Positions 26,888 to 35,701 of a stretch of DNA of 64,000 bases are shown here, piece after piece. The first letter of the stretch is position 1, and each line of letters starts with the position of its first letter. The notes under the pieces are model-generated. The model saw only the letters and a list, made by a program, of their open reading frames with translations. It was not told where the DNA came from and did not search any database. The position numbers and the translations under genes were made by a program. The DNA comes from Janthinobacterium sp. TND4EL3. Its GTDB lineage: Bacteria; Pseudomonadota; Gammaproteobacteria; Burkholderiales; Burkholderiaceae_D. Location of the stretch: the NCBI RefSeq assembly GCF_900156175.1, contig NZ_FTMV01000006.1, positions 62,001 through 126,000 of the forward strand. The letters are read 5' to 3'.

Positions 26888-26982
26888 TGCAGCGCAGTCC
26901 GGGCCGGCCCCGCGCCAGCCCGGACAACCTTTTACGGCATTCCCCGGCACGCCCACCTTGACGACGCATAGCGAGGCCCATC

Positions 26983-27156
26983 GTGAAATCTCTCTTCACC
27001 CGTGTATCCGACGAGTCAGCCGTCACAGCGATCGAGTACGCGCTGCTGGCCGGCCTGATAGCGGCAGTGCTGGTGCTCACGATCACGCTGCTCGGTGACC
27101 AGGTCAGGCTGCTGTTTGTCTACGTCAAGGACCAAGTGGTCCTGGCCCTGTCATGA
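26983..27156 (+). CDS. Second Flp-family pilin
   Basis: A 57-residue pilin read directly from the DNA: it starts with GTG after GAGG, has a leader VKSLFTRVSDES and then AVTAIEYALLAGLIAAVLVLTI with the Glu-Tyr pair conserved. The Gly at the processing site is replaced by Ser (ESAVTAIEY against EDGVTAIEY in the first pilin), so it may be a slowly processed or minor pilin. The tail is hydrophobic, ending DQVVLALS. Its stop overlaps the ATG of the PAP2-type gene (ATGA). Confidence 0.85.
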   Translation: MKSLFTRVSDESAVTAIEYALLAGLIAAVLVLTITLLGDQVRLLFVYVKDQVVLALS

Positions 27157-28223
27157 ACACCCTGCGCGCCTCGCTGCGCACCCACCGCGCCCTGCTGCTG
27201 ATCGTGCTGCTGTACGCCGCCGCAGCCACCGTGCTGGCCGGCAGCCTGCCCAGCCCATCGGACATCTTCAACGTGCTGGCCGGCTTCCTCGTGGCCATCC
27301 TCACGGGCCCCGTCTTCATCCTGTGCGGCTACACCATCCGCGTGATGGTGGTGCAGCGTCCGCACCGCCTGTGCCACTACCTGTACCATGATCTGCGCCG
27401 CTACCTGAGCAACGAGCGCCTGCTGCACGCGCTGCCGGCCATGCTGCTGATCCCCATCTTCGCGTCCAGCTTCACCGTCTTCAAGGCCGCCATCCCGCGC
27501 CTGCACCCCTACACCTGGGACGCCACCCTGTCCGGCTGGGACATGGCCCTGCATGGCGGCGTGGCCCCGTGGGAAAGGCTGCAGCCGCTGCTGGGCCATC
27601 CGCTGGTGACGGCCCTGCTGAACTTTTCCTACCATTTCTGGTTCTTCCTGTTTTACGCCGTGCTGTACTGGCTCATCCTCGATACCCGCCGCCCGCTGCT
27701 GCGCATGCAGTTCCTGCTCAGCTTTGCGCTGACCTGGATCGCGCTGGGCAGCATCATGGCCGTGCTGTTCGCCTCCGTCGGCCCCTGCTACTACGGCCAC
27801 CTGCACGGCAGCGACCCGTATGCGCCGCTGATGGCCTACCTGCATGAAGCCAACCAGCACATCCCCGTCTGGGCCCTGCAGGTGCAGGAGATGCTGTGGC
27901 AAGGCTATCAAAGCAAGGGCGCGAACGGCGATCTGGGCATCTCCGCCATGCCCAGCATGCATGTGGCCACGGCCGTGCTGATGGCCATGATGGGCTGGCG
28001 GGTCAGCCGCGCCGCCGGGATCGCCCTGTCCGCCTTCGCCGTGCTGATCCTGCTCGGCTCCATCCACCTGGGCTGGCACTACGCCGTTGACGGCTACGTG
28101 GGAGCAGCCGGCGCGGCACTGGTCTGGCACCTGGTGGGACGCATGCTGGGAAGCCAGGCGGCGGTACCCGCGGTGAGCATGGCCACGGTGCCCTGCATGA
28201 GCAAGGGAGGGCTCACATCATGA
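27153..28223 (+). CDS. PAP2-superfamily membrane phosphatase
   Basis: A 356-residue membrane protein with about six helices and a PAP2-type (phosphatidic acid phosphatase/Aur1-like) active site: PSMHVATAV near residue 269 and HLGWHYAVDGYVG near residue 308 supply the catalytic His residues. The subgroup resembles inositolphosphoryl-ceramide-type PAP2 proteins. It is locked into the pilus operon by ATGA overlaps on both sides. Its role there is unknown; lipid-phosphate turnover or transfer of a phospho-group to pilus components are guesses. Confidence 0.8.
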   Translation: MNTLRASLRTHRALLLIVLLYAAAATVLAGSLPSPSDIFNVLAGFLVAILTGPVFILCGYTIRVMVVQRPHRLCHYLYHDLRRYLSNERLLHALPAMLLIPIFASSFTVFKAAIPRLHPYTWDATLSGWDMALHGGVAPWERLQPLLGHPLVTALLNFSYHFWFFLFYAVLYWLILDTRRPLLRMQFLLSFALTWIALGSIMAVLFASVGPCYYGHLHGSDPYAPLMAYLHEANQHIPVWALQVQEMLWQGYQSKGANGDLGISAMPSMHVATAVLMAMMGWRVSRAAGIALSAFAVLILLGSIHLGWHYAVDGYVGAAGAALVWHLVGRMLGSQAAVPAVSMATVPCMSKGGLTS

Positions 28224-28807
28224 ACGCCCCCCTCCCCATGCTGCTGTGCCTGGCCGTGCTGGCCACCCTGCTCGCCGCCGCGCTGTGGCATGACCTGCGC
28301 ACGCGCCGCATCCCCAACCAGCTGGTGCTGTGGGGTACCTTGGCGGGGCTGCTGCTGAACAGCTTCGTGCCGTCCGGCGCCGGCCTGTTCGACACCCCTT
28401 TCGGCGGCCTGGGCCTGCTGCAGGCGCTGGCCGGCGCCGGCGCCGGACTGGCACTGCTGCTGCCCATGTATCTGCTGCGCGCCCTGGGCGCCGGCGACGT
28501 CAAGCTGATGGCCATGTGCGGCGCCTTCCTGGGCCCCGATGCCGTGCTGGAAGCGGCCCTGCTGACGTTCCTGTGCGGCGGCGTACTGGCCCTGGCCGCC
28601 GCACTGGCCGGCCAGCGCCTGCGCCAGGTGCTGAAAAACACCTATCACATGATGCTGGGCGCCCTGCTGCACAGCCTGGCCGGCGGCGCGGCCACCATCG
28701 CCGAGCCGCCAGCGGCGACCGGCAAGCTGGCCTACGCCTTTGCCATCGCCAGCGGCACCGGCTTGCAGGTCTTCCTGCATTACACGCACCTGTGGAGCTT
28801 GCGCTGA
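28220..28807 (+). CDS. tadV: Prepilin peptidase TadV/CpaA
   Basis: A 195-residue A24-family aspartic prepilin peptidase of the short Tad type. The two catalytic aspartates lie in WHDLRTRRIPN (about residue 25) and GAGDVKLMA (about residue 93). The N-terminal Cys-rich methyltransferase domain of the long PilD type is absent. It should cut the Flp and TadE/G-type prepilins encoded beside it. It overlaps the PAP2 gene by four bases. Confidence 0.92.
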   Translation: MNAPLPMLLCLAVLATLLAAALWHDLRTRRIPNQLVLWGTLAGLLLNSFVPSGAGLFDTPFGGLGLLQALAGAGAGLALLLPMYLLRALGAGDVKLMAMCGAFLGPDAVLEAALLTFLCGGVLALAAALAGQRLRQVLKNTYHMMLGALLHSLAGGAATIAEPPAATGKLAYAFAIASGTGLQVFLHYTHLWSLR

Positions 28808-28846
28808 CATGCGCCGCTCCGGTCACCCCCACTAAAGGACATGATC

Positions 28847-29467
28847 ATGGATACCCTCGCCACCCTGTGCCACTCCCGACGCGCCAGCCTGCTCACCAGC
28901 ATCACCATGGCCGTCCTGTGGACCGTCTTCGCCACCGCCCATGTGGTGGGCTACCTGCACAGCGGCGACTGGAGCTATCTGCTGTTCTGCGCCGCAGAAA
29001 CCCTGGCGGCCCTGTTTTTCATCGTGCGCTCGGCGCCCGTCAGCGTCTCCACCGATGCGGGCGACTGGCTGCTGGCCATCGGCGCCACCTTCGCCCCCTT
29101 CCTCTTCGCGCCATCCGACATGGCCATCTGGCCAGGCGCGCGCTACCTGCTGGCCGTCGGCAGCCTGCTGCAGATCGCCGGCCTGCTGTCGCTGAACCGC
29201 AGCTTCGGCCTGGTCGCGGCGCAGCGCGACATCAAGACGGGCGGCGTCTACCGCGTCATACGCCATCCGCTGTATGCCAGCTACCTGATTTCCCTGAGCG
29301 GCTACCTGCTGGCCAATACCTCGGCCGCCAATACGGTGACCTACGTCGCGACGATCTCGATGCTGGTGGCGCGCCTGCTGCGCGAAGAGCGCTTCCTGGC
29401 CACCGACGTGCGCTACCGCGTCTACATGCGCCAGGTGAAGTACCGCCTGCTGCCCTTCATTTTCTGA
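28847..29467 (+). CDS. Isoprenylcysteine methyltransferase-like membrane protein
   Basis: A 206-residue protein with about five membrane helices, of the ICMT/PEMT superfamily of S-adenosylmethionine-dependent methyltransferases. The signature GVYRVIRHPLYASYLI lies near residue 136 and a conserved LLREERFL near 175. ATG 28847 was preferred over 28841 because AAGGA is then seven bases away. It lies between the prepilin peptidase and the AAA ATPase of the pilus locus. The short TadV lacks a methyltransferase part, so pilin methylation by this protein is conceivable but unproven. Confidence 0.75.
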   Translation: MDTLATLCHSRRASLLTSITMAVLWTVFATAHVVGYLHSGDWSYLLFCAAETLAALFFIVRSAPVSVSTDAGDWLLAIGATFAPFLFAPSDMAIWPGARYLLAVGSLLQIAGLLSLNRSFGLVAAQRDIKTGGVYRVIRHPLYASYLISLSGYLLANTSAANTVTYVATISMLVARLLREERFLATDVRYRVYMRQVKYRLLPFIF

Positions 29468-29500
29468 TATCCGGCCATCCAAGCAAGAGGAGTACACATC

Positions 29501-30847
29501 ATGCCTGACACCTACCCAGAACGCAGCGACGGCGGCGGCATCGAGCCGGCAGCCAGGCGCGCGCCACGCACGGTCGAGGAAACGGGACTGCCCTTCCTGT
29601 TCCTGGTCGAACTGCTGGTCAAAATACTCTTCCTGCGCGGCCAGGTCGGCCTGCCGGCGCTGTCGACCCATGTGAAGCTGGGCGCCGGCGTGCTCGAACC
29701 GCTGCTCGCCTTCATGCGTGCCGAAAAACTGTGCGAAGCGCGCCGCAACGGCAGCAGCGGCACCGACGCCGACCTGTATTACCAGCTGGGCGACCAGGGC
29801 CGCCTGCGCGCCGCCGAGTACCTGCGCCGCAACGCCTACAGCGGCCCCGCCCCCGTCACCCTGGCCGACTACAGCAACCAGGTATTGGCGCAGAGCGTGG
29901 CCCACATGCACGTCACCCGCGACGACGTGCTGCGCGAATTCCGCGACGTGGTGGCCAGTTCGGCGGTGCTCGACCAGCTGGGCGCGGCCATGAACTCCGG
30001 GCGCGCCCTGTTCTTCCACGGCCCCGCCGGCAGCGGCAAGAGCTATCTGGCCGAGCGCCTGAACGGCCTGCTCAGCGGCGCCATCGCCCTGCCGCATGCC
30101 GTGATGGTCGACGGCGAGGTACTGCCCTTCCTCGACCCCATGCTGCACACCCTGTCGAACAAGGGGCCCGTGCCGTCCGACCCGCGCTGGGTGCGCACGC
30201 AGCGTCCCGCCGTGCTGACGGGCGGCGAACTGACGCTCGACATGCTGGACCTGCAGTTCGACCAGGGCGCCCGCCTGTACCAGGCGCCGCCGCACCTGAA
30301 GGCCAACAACGGCATCTTCATCATCGACGACCTGGGCCGCCAGCGCTGCTCGCCGGTGGAGCTGATGAACCGCTGGATCGTGCCGATGGCGCGCCATATC
30401 GACTACCTGTCGCTGCACACGGGCTACAAATTCCCCGTGCCCTTCGACGTGATCGTCGTGTTTTCCTCGAACCTGGCGCCGCAGCAGCTGGCCGACGACT
30501 CCTTCCTGCGCCGCATCGGCTACAAGATCCATGTGGGTCCGTTGAGCGCCTACCACTACCTGGCCGTGTTCCGCAGCACCTGCGCCCAGCTCGGCATCAA
30601 CTACGACGAAGCCTCGTACACCTACCTGCTGCACCTGCACAGCCTCTACAAGAGGCCACTGCTGGCCTGCTATCCGCGTGACATTCTGGCGCAGGTCTGC
30701 GACCAGGCACGCTATGAAGACCATCCGGCGCGACTGTCCCCGGAAGTCCTGTTCTGGGCCTGGGAAAACTATTTCGGCAGCGATGACGACCTTGCAAGCA
30801 CACACACCGGACCGGCAGCGGTCCAGCAAAAAGGGGAAGCAAAATGA
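29501..30847 (+). CDS. AAA-family ATPase of Tad locus
   Basis: A 448-residue cytoplasmic ATPase. Residues 30-110 look like a winged-helix-type region, then Walker A GPAGSGKS at about 173-180, Walker B IFIIDDLG about 270 and a sensor segment VVFSSNLAP about 327. It is not the secretion motor (that is CpaF below) and resembles the AAA proteins found in some Tad loci. Its stop overlaps the cpaB start (ATGA). Remodelling or regulation of the pilus machine is inferred from position only. Confidence 0.75.
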   Translation: MPDTYPERSDGGGIEPAARRAPRTVEETGLPFLFLVELLVKILFLRGQVGLPALSTHVKLGAGVLEPLLAFMRAEKLCEARRNGSSGTDADLYYQLGDQGRLRAAEYLRRNAYSGPAPVTLADYSNQVLAQSVAHMHVTRDDVLREFRDVVASSAVLDQLGAAMNSGRALFFHGPAGSGKSYLAERLNGLLSGAIALPHAVMVDGEVLPFLDPMLHTLSNKGPVPSDPRWVRTQRPAVLTGGELTLDMLDLQFDQGARLYQAPPHLKANNGIFIIDDLGRQRCSPVELMNRWIVPMARHIDYLSLHTGYKFPVPFDVIVVFSSNLAPQQLADDSFLRRIGYKIHVGPLSAYHYLAVFRSTCAQLGINYDEASYTYLLHLHSLYKRPLLACYPRDILAQVCDQARYEDHPARLSPEVLFWAWENYFGSDDDLASTHTGPAAVQQKGEAK

Positions 30848-31692
30848 GAAACGCACGCGCTCTGACGATGATGGCCATTGCGGTCATCCTGGCGTTCGCC
30901 GCGGTCATCGTGGCCGCGCGCTGGATCAATGCCCAAGCCTCGGGCAACATCAACAAGGTGGCCGTGGCCCAGGTCGACATCAGCCTGGGGGCGCGCATCA
31001 CGCCCGACATGGTGCGCATGGTGGACTGGCCGTCGAACGCGCTGCCGCCGGGCGCCATCAACGATCCCAAGCTGCTGGAAACGCGCGTCACGCGCACCAG
31101 CATCCAGCATGGCGAACCGATCATGGAAGGCAAGCTGGCGCCTCCGGGCACCCAGGGCGGCCTGTCGGCCGTCGTCGCCGAAGGCAAGCGCGCCATGACC
31201 GTGCGCGTCAACGATGTGGTGGGCGTGGCCGGCTTCGCCCTGCCCGGCAACTTCGTCGACATCCTCGTCAACACCCAGGGCGAGGGCGCCCGCAAGACGC
31301 CGGACCGCGATCCGAACATTTCCAAGATCGTGCTCGAACGCATACTCGTGCTGGCCATCGCCCAGGAATCGAGCCGCGACGATACCAAGCCCAAGGTGGT
31401 CAACGCGGTGACCCTGGAGCTGACGCCGGAGCAGGCGGAAAAGCTCGACCTGGCGCGCAGCGTGGGCACCCTGTCGCTGGTGCTGCGCAATCAGGTCGAG
31501 GACAAGCCCGTCAACACGGACGGCGCCACCAAGACCAGCTTGCTCGACGAAAAAGCCGCCGCCGTCGCCCCTGCCGCCATGGTGCAGGCCAAACCGGTTC
31601 TGCGCCGCCGTCCCGCCGCCGCACCCGCGCCGCAGGCCGGCCCCCGCGTCGATGTCATCAAGGGGCTGGAACGCAGCTCCCAACAATTCTAA
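30844..31692 (+). CDS. cpaB: Flp pilus assembly protein CpaB/RcpC
   Basis: A 282-residue periplasmic protein anchored by one N-terminal helix (TMMAIAVILAFAAVIVAAR). A SAF-type domain follows (VAQVDISLGARITPDMV, MVDWPSNALPPGAI, GKRAMTVRVNDVVGVAGFALPGN), the hallmark of CpaB/RcpC, which supports the outer-membrane secretin. The Ala/Pro-rich tail is low complexity. It starts in an ATGA overlap with the ATPase gene. Confidence 0.92.
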   Translation: MRNARALTMMAIAVILAFAAVIVAARWINAQASGNINKVAVAQVDISLGARITPDMVRMVDWPSNALPPGAINDPKLLETRVTRTSIQHGEPIMEGKLAPPGTQGGLSAVVAEGKRAMTVRVNDVVGVAGFALPGNFVDILVNTQGEGARKTPDRDPNISKIVLERILVLAIAQESSRDDTKPKVVNAVTLELTPEQAEKLDLARSVGTLSLVLRNQVEDKPVNTDGATKTSLLDEKAAAVAPAAMVQAKPVLRRRPAAAPAPQAGPRVDVIKGLERSSQQF

Positions 31693-31714
31693 CCTGCACC
31701 AGAGGAGTCATGCC

Positions 31715-33325
31715 ATGAGCACAAATTGCACAGCAAGCGGAAGCCGGGTACTGAGCCTGGCGCTTGCCCTCGCCATGATCGGCGCCCTGGCGCCCCAGGC
31801 GCGCAGCGAACCACTCGCCGCTACCGCCGTTGCCGCCGAAGCGGGCGCTGCCCGCAGCAGCCGCGCCGCCGCCCGTCCCAAGGCCACGCCGCCGCAAAGC
31901 GATTCGCGCGCCGGGCGCACCGAAATGGCGCCGCAAATGAGCCTGGCCGAAGGCAAGTCGACCCTGATGCGCCTGCCGTTCGCCGCCAGCCGCATGTCCG
32001 TCGGCGACCCGCGCATCGCCGACGTGATCCTGCTCAACCCCAGCGAGGTGTATCTGCTGGGACGCTCCGTCGGCACCACCAACCTGATCCTGTGGAACAA
32101 GAACAACGACGCCACCATCATCGACCTGGCCGTCGGCATCGACAGCAGCAGCCTGCAAGCGCGCATGAGCGAATTGCTGCCGAATGAAAAGAACATCCAC
32201 ATCACCGTGGCGGGCGACACCCTGATCCTGTCGGGCATGGTCAGCGATGCCGTCAAGGCCGACCAGGCCCTGTCGCTGGCGAACGCCTACGTGCAGCGCA
32301 GCGCGCGCAGCAGCTCCGCCAGCTCCGGCGCCGCGCCTGCCGCCCCTGCCGCCGGCGCAGCGGCCGCCCCCGCAGCCACGCCCGATGCCGCCGCCCCGCG
32401 CGTGATCAACCTGCTGTCGATCGCCGCGCCGCAGCAGGTGATGCTGGAAGTGAAGGTGGCCGAAGTGTCGAAAGTACTGGTCGACCAGCTCGGCGCCAGC
32501 CTGGGCATCAACAAGACCATCGGCAGCTGGTCGTACTCGCTGCTGTCCAGCCTGCTCAGCAACAATCCCAGCGGCTTGAGCGGCGCCAGCAAGAACAACT
32601 TCTTCAACCTCGACGCGCAAAAGCGCGATGGCCTGATCAAGGTACTGGCCGAGCCGAACATCATGGCCATCAGCGGCCAGGAAGCCAGTTTCCTGGCCGG
32701 CGGCAAAATCTTCATCCCCGTCAGCCAGACCAACAACGGCGGCGTGCCGACCATCACGCTGGAAGAGAAGGAATTCGGCGTGGCCGTGAAATTCACGCCC
32801 ACCGTGCTCGAAGGGGGCCGCATCAACCTGAAGGTGGCGCCGGAAGTGTCCGACCTGAACAAGGACGGCATCGGCATCACCGCCACCGGCATCTCGACGA
32901 CGGCCATCCTGCCCTCGTTCACGACGCGGCGCGCCACCACCACGGTGCAGCTGTTCGACGGCCAGAGCTTCGCCATCGGCGGCTTGATCAAGAACAACGT
33001 GACCAGCAACATCAAGGCCCTGCCGGGCCTGGGCGAAGTGCCCGTGCTGGGCGCCCTGTTCCGCAGCACGGACTTCCAGACGGACCGCTCGGAACTGGTC
33101 TTCATCATCACGCCACGACTGGTCAAGCCGCTGCCGGCCGACTACAAGCTGCCCACCGACGAATACGTGCAGCCGACGCGCGGCGACATGTTCATGCAGG
33201 GAAAAATGGAAGGTACTGCGCCCGCCGCCACGCCTGCAGCGGCACCGGAAGCGGTACCTGCGGCCCCCATGCAGCCGCAAGCGGCCGCTTCCCAGCCTGC
33301 CGCCGCCGGCTTCGACCTCAAATAG
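31715..33325 (+). CDS. cpaC: Secretin CpaC/RcpA
   Basis: A 536-residue type II/III-like secretin forming the outer-membrane pore of the Tad pilus. A signal peptide covers about residues 1-32. A pilus-assembly N domain (LAEGKSTLMRLPF, VGDPRIADVILLNPSEVYLLG) and a BON-like segment are followed by the secretin core (QVMLEVKVAEVSKVLVDQLG, then LAEPNIMAISGQEASFLAGG and the beta-lip region ending in VFIITPRLV). Ala/Pro-rich linkers occur at about 195-230 and at the C-terminus. ATG 31715 follows AGAGGAG. Confidence 0.94.
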   Translation: MSTNCTASGSRVLSLALALAMIGALAPQARSEPLAATAVAAEAGAARSSRAAARPKATPPQSDSRAGRTEMAPQMSLAEGKSTLMRLPFAASRMSVGDPRIADVILLNPSEVYLLGRSVGTTNLILWNKNNDATIIDLAVGIDSSSLQARMSELLPNEKNIHITVAGDTLILSGMVSDAVKADQALSLANAYVQRSARSSSASSGAAPAAPAAGAAAAPAATPDAAAPRVINLLSIAAPQQVMLEVKVAEVSKVLVDQLGASLGINKTIGSWSYSLLSSLLSNNPSGLSGASKNNFFNLDAQKRDGLIKVLAEPNIMAISGQEASFLAGGKIFIPVSQTNNGGVPTITLEEKEFGVAVKFTPTVLEGGRINLKVAPEVSDLNKDGIGITATGISTTAILPSFTTRRATTTVQLFDGQSFAIGGLIKNNVTSNIKALPGLGEVPVLGALFRSTDFQTDRSELVFIITPRLVKPLPADYKLPTDEYVQPTRGDMFMQGKMEGTAPAATPAAAPEAVPAAPMQPQAAASQPAAAGFDLK

Positions 33326-33334
33326 GAGAACACC

Positions 33335-33622
33335 ATGAAAACCGCACATTGCCTGCCCTGCGCCACCCTGCTGTCGCTGCTCTCGCTGCTGGCCGGCTGC
33401 GCCGCCACCACCACGCCCGTGCTCGACTCGCATTTCGGCGAATCCGTGGCCCTGCTCAAGGCGCAGCAGATCATGTATCCGGACGCCTACCGCAACACGG
33501 ACCCCGTCAGCGGCATGGACGGCAAATCCGGCGTGAGCGCCTACCAGCGCTACCAGAAATCGTTCAGCACGCCGGAACCGCAAACCAACGTCTTCGCCAT
33601 CGGCGTCGGCTCGCGCCAGTAA
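33335..33622 (+). CDS. Small lipoprotein of Tad locus
   Basis: A 95-residue lipoprotein: signal sequence ending in lipobox LAGC (Cys about residue 22), then a short hydrophilic body with MYPDAYRNTDPVSGMDGKS. It sits nine bases after the secretin gene, the place often held by RcpB/pilotin-like or CpaD-like partners, but it resembles neither clearly. A secretin-associated lipoprotein is a reasonable guess. Confidence 0.75.
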   Translation: MKTAHCLPCATLLSLLSLLAGCAATTTPVLDSHFGESVALLKAQQIMYPDAYRNTDPVSGMDGKSGVSAYQRYQKSFSTPEPQTNVFAIGVGSRQ

Positions 33623-33668
33623 GCGTCCGCCACGCGGCGAACTCCCCCCAGGCCACCAGGAGAAGCAC

Positions 33669-35216
33669 ATGCACACCTCATTTCGCAGGCACGACAAGCA
33701 GCAGGGCGCGATCGCCATCGTGCTCGGATTGACCCTGGTGGTGCTGTTTGCCATGGGCGGCCTGGTGCTGGACCTGGGCCACCTGTACATCGCCAAGGCC
33801 GAGCTGCAGAACGGCGCCGACAGCGCCGCGCTGGCAGGGGCCGTGGAGCTCAACCAAAGCGCGGCCGGCATCGACAATGCACAGACCCAGGCCATCGCCA
33901 TCGCGCAGAAGAACCGCTACGACTTTTCCACCGCGCTGACCATCACGGCGGCCAACATCAGCTTCGGCCCCGGCCCCGACGGCCCCTGGTCGTCCGGCGC
34001 CAGCGCCCGCACCAGCCCACAGGGCCAGACCTTCATCCGCGTCGACACGGGCAGCAAGACCTTCGCCACCTACCTGATGGGCATCGCCGGCATCGCCAGC
34101 ACCAGCACCTCGGGCGTGGCGGTGGCGGGCCGCTTCGTCAACGACGTCACGCCCATCGGCGTGTGCGCCGTCGACCCTGCCAACAAGACGGCGCAATACA
34201 CGTATCCGGCCGCTCCGGCCGGCACGGGCCTGACGGAGCTGGTGGAATTCGGCTTTCGCCGCGGCGTCACCTACAACCTGTTCGGCCTCAATCCGCTGGG
34301 CGGCTCGTCCGACCCCTACCTGATCAACCCCGTCGACGCGCCGCCCGGCAGCTGCAGCGCCTCGCACGCGAGCGCCGCCTCCACCGCGCCGTTCATGTGC
34401 ACGGGCAGCAGCGCCGTCATCACCAGCGGCACGGGCCAGGTGTACACGAACACGGGTTTGACAGCCTCGCTGGCCGCCTCGCTCAACTCGCGCTTCGACG
34501 ATTATTCCTCGCCCTCCGTGTGCGACCCCATGACGGCGCCGCCCGACAGCAACATCAAGGAATATCCCTGCGTGGGCAGCTCGCCGTGCGCCGCCACTGC
34601 CGCCAATTCGCCGCCCACCGGCTGGATGCAGCCGGGCGCGAGCACCGTGCCGAGCCAGCAGTCGGTCAGCCTGGCCGGCAACAAGCCGAACTACCAGCTG
34701 CCATCGACAGGCAGCGTGCCAGTTCCCTCGGCCACGTTCGCCCAGTTCGCCGGCTACGGCGTGCTGTGGTCCTACGGCCCCGCCTACCAAAGCAATGGCG
34801 CCACGCCGGCCAAGGCCGGCACGGCGTACAGCGTCACGGACGGCAACGCCAATCCCATGTACAACACCACCAAGGCAAATTACTTCGACACGGCCAGCTA
34901 CCCCGTCAGCGCCGACGCGTCCTTCCCGGCCGGCACGCCGCCGTCGCCATACAACCAGACGAGCGGCCCCACGTTCCAGGCGCCATCGGTGGCCCATCCG
35001 GGCCAGCGCAACCGGCGCATCCTCAACGTGGTGCTGGTCGACTGCCGCACGGCGCCCGTGGGGCCGGCTTCGTGCGGCAGCATGAACGCCGTCGGCATCG
35101 GCAAATTCTTCATGACGATGAAAGCCGATTTCAGCGGCGGCACCAAGCGCCTCGACGTCGAGTTCGCGGGCCTGATCGAGCCCGTGCCGAATTCCGAAAT
35201 CAAGCTCTACAAGTGA
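33669..35216 (+). CDS. tadG: TadG-like pilus assembly protein
   Basis: A 515-residue protein with the TadG-type N-terminus: QQGAIAIVLGLTLVVLFAMG followed by LVLDLGHLYIAKAELQNGADSAALAGA, a single membrane helix and the conserved Asn/Asp-rich helix. The remaining 400 residues are a Ser/Thr/Gly/Pro-rich extracytoplasmic region with several Cys residues and no recognised domain (no von Willebrand domain seen). It is probably a pseudopilin-type or tip-associated component. The gene is 46 bases after the lipoprotein and 7 before tadE. Confidence 0.85.
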   Translation: MHTSFRRHDKQQGAIAIVLGLTLVVLFAMGGLVLDLGHLYIAKAELQNGADSAALAGAVELNQSAAGIDNAQTQAIAIAQKNRYDFSTALTITAANISFGPGPDGPWSSGASARTSPQGQTFIRVDTGSKTFATYLMGIAGIASTSTSGVAVAGRFVNDVTPIGVCAVDPANKTAQYTYPAAPAGTGLTELVEFGFRRGVTYNLFGLNPLGGSSDPYLINPVDAPPGSCSASHASAASTAPFMCTGSSAVITSGTGQVYTNTGLTASLAASLNSRFDDYSSPSVCDPMTAPPDSNIKEYPCVGSSPCAATAANSPPTGWMQPGASTVPSQQSVSLAGNKPNYQLPSTGSVPVPSATFAQFAGYGVLWSYGPAYQSNGATPAKAGTAYSVTDGNANPMYNTTKANYFDTASYPVSADASFPAGTPPSPYNQTSGPTFQAPSVAHPGQRNRRILNVVLVDCRTAPVGPASCGSMNAVGIGKFFMTMKADFSGGTKRLDVEFAGLIEPVPNSEIKLYK

Positions 35217-35223
35217 GGCGGCC

Positions 35224-35691
35224 ATGCGTACTCCCATTTCCCATCTCAGGCAGCGCGGCGGCGCCGCCGTCGAATTCGGCATCGTGCTGGCCCTGCTGGT
35301 GACCCTGCTGGCCGGCATCTTCGGCTTCGGCCGCGCCTTCTGGTATTACGACGCACTGACCAAGGCCACGCGCGACGCGGCGCGCAACATGTCCGTCAAG
35401 GCCAAGGCCAGCATCGCCTCGCAGGGCGTGCCCGCCGCCAGGCAGACGGTAGTCGATGCCGCCACCAGCGCCGGCATCAGCGGCTTCACCACGGCCAACG
35501 TAACGGTCACCTGCCTGGACGCGAGTTTCGGCGACAGCAGCTGCACCGACGGCACGGCGCCCGGCGGCATCCGCGTCGAGGTTGTCAACTACACGCTGTC
35601 CGTCGGCCAGTACCTGCCCTTCGTGATCGGCTCTGCCACCAGCTACAACACGCCGCTGGCGCCGCGCACCACCATGCGCTACATGCTGTAA
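35224..35691 (+). CDS. tadE: TadE-like pseudopilin
   Basis: A 155-residue TadE/TadF-type pseudopilin. A short basic leader ends in RGG, followed by AAVEFGIVLALLVTLLAGIFGFG, with the Glu of the processing site present, then FWYYDALTKATRDAAR and a C-terminal domain with two Cys. It should be cut by TadV. The next gene is a second TadE-like protein 10 bases on. Confidence 0.88.
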   Translation: MRTPISHLRQRGGAAVEFGIVLALLVTLLAGIFGFGRAFWYYDALTKATRDAARNMSVKAKASIASQGVPAARQTVVDAATSAGISGFTTANVTVTCLDASFGDSSCTDGTAPGGIRVEVVNYTLSVGQYLPFVIGSATSYNTPLAPRTTMRYML

Positions 35692-35701
35692 GGAGAACGC
35701 C

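Noticed and set aside
28832-30856. Open frame of 674 codons on the minus strand
   Set aside because: Antisense to the methyltransferase-like and AAA ATPase genes; composition is typical of a shadow frame.
31658-33901. Open frame of 747 codons on the minus strand
   Set aside because: Antisense shadow of the cpaC secretin gene and its neighbours; no recognisable domain.
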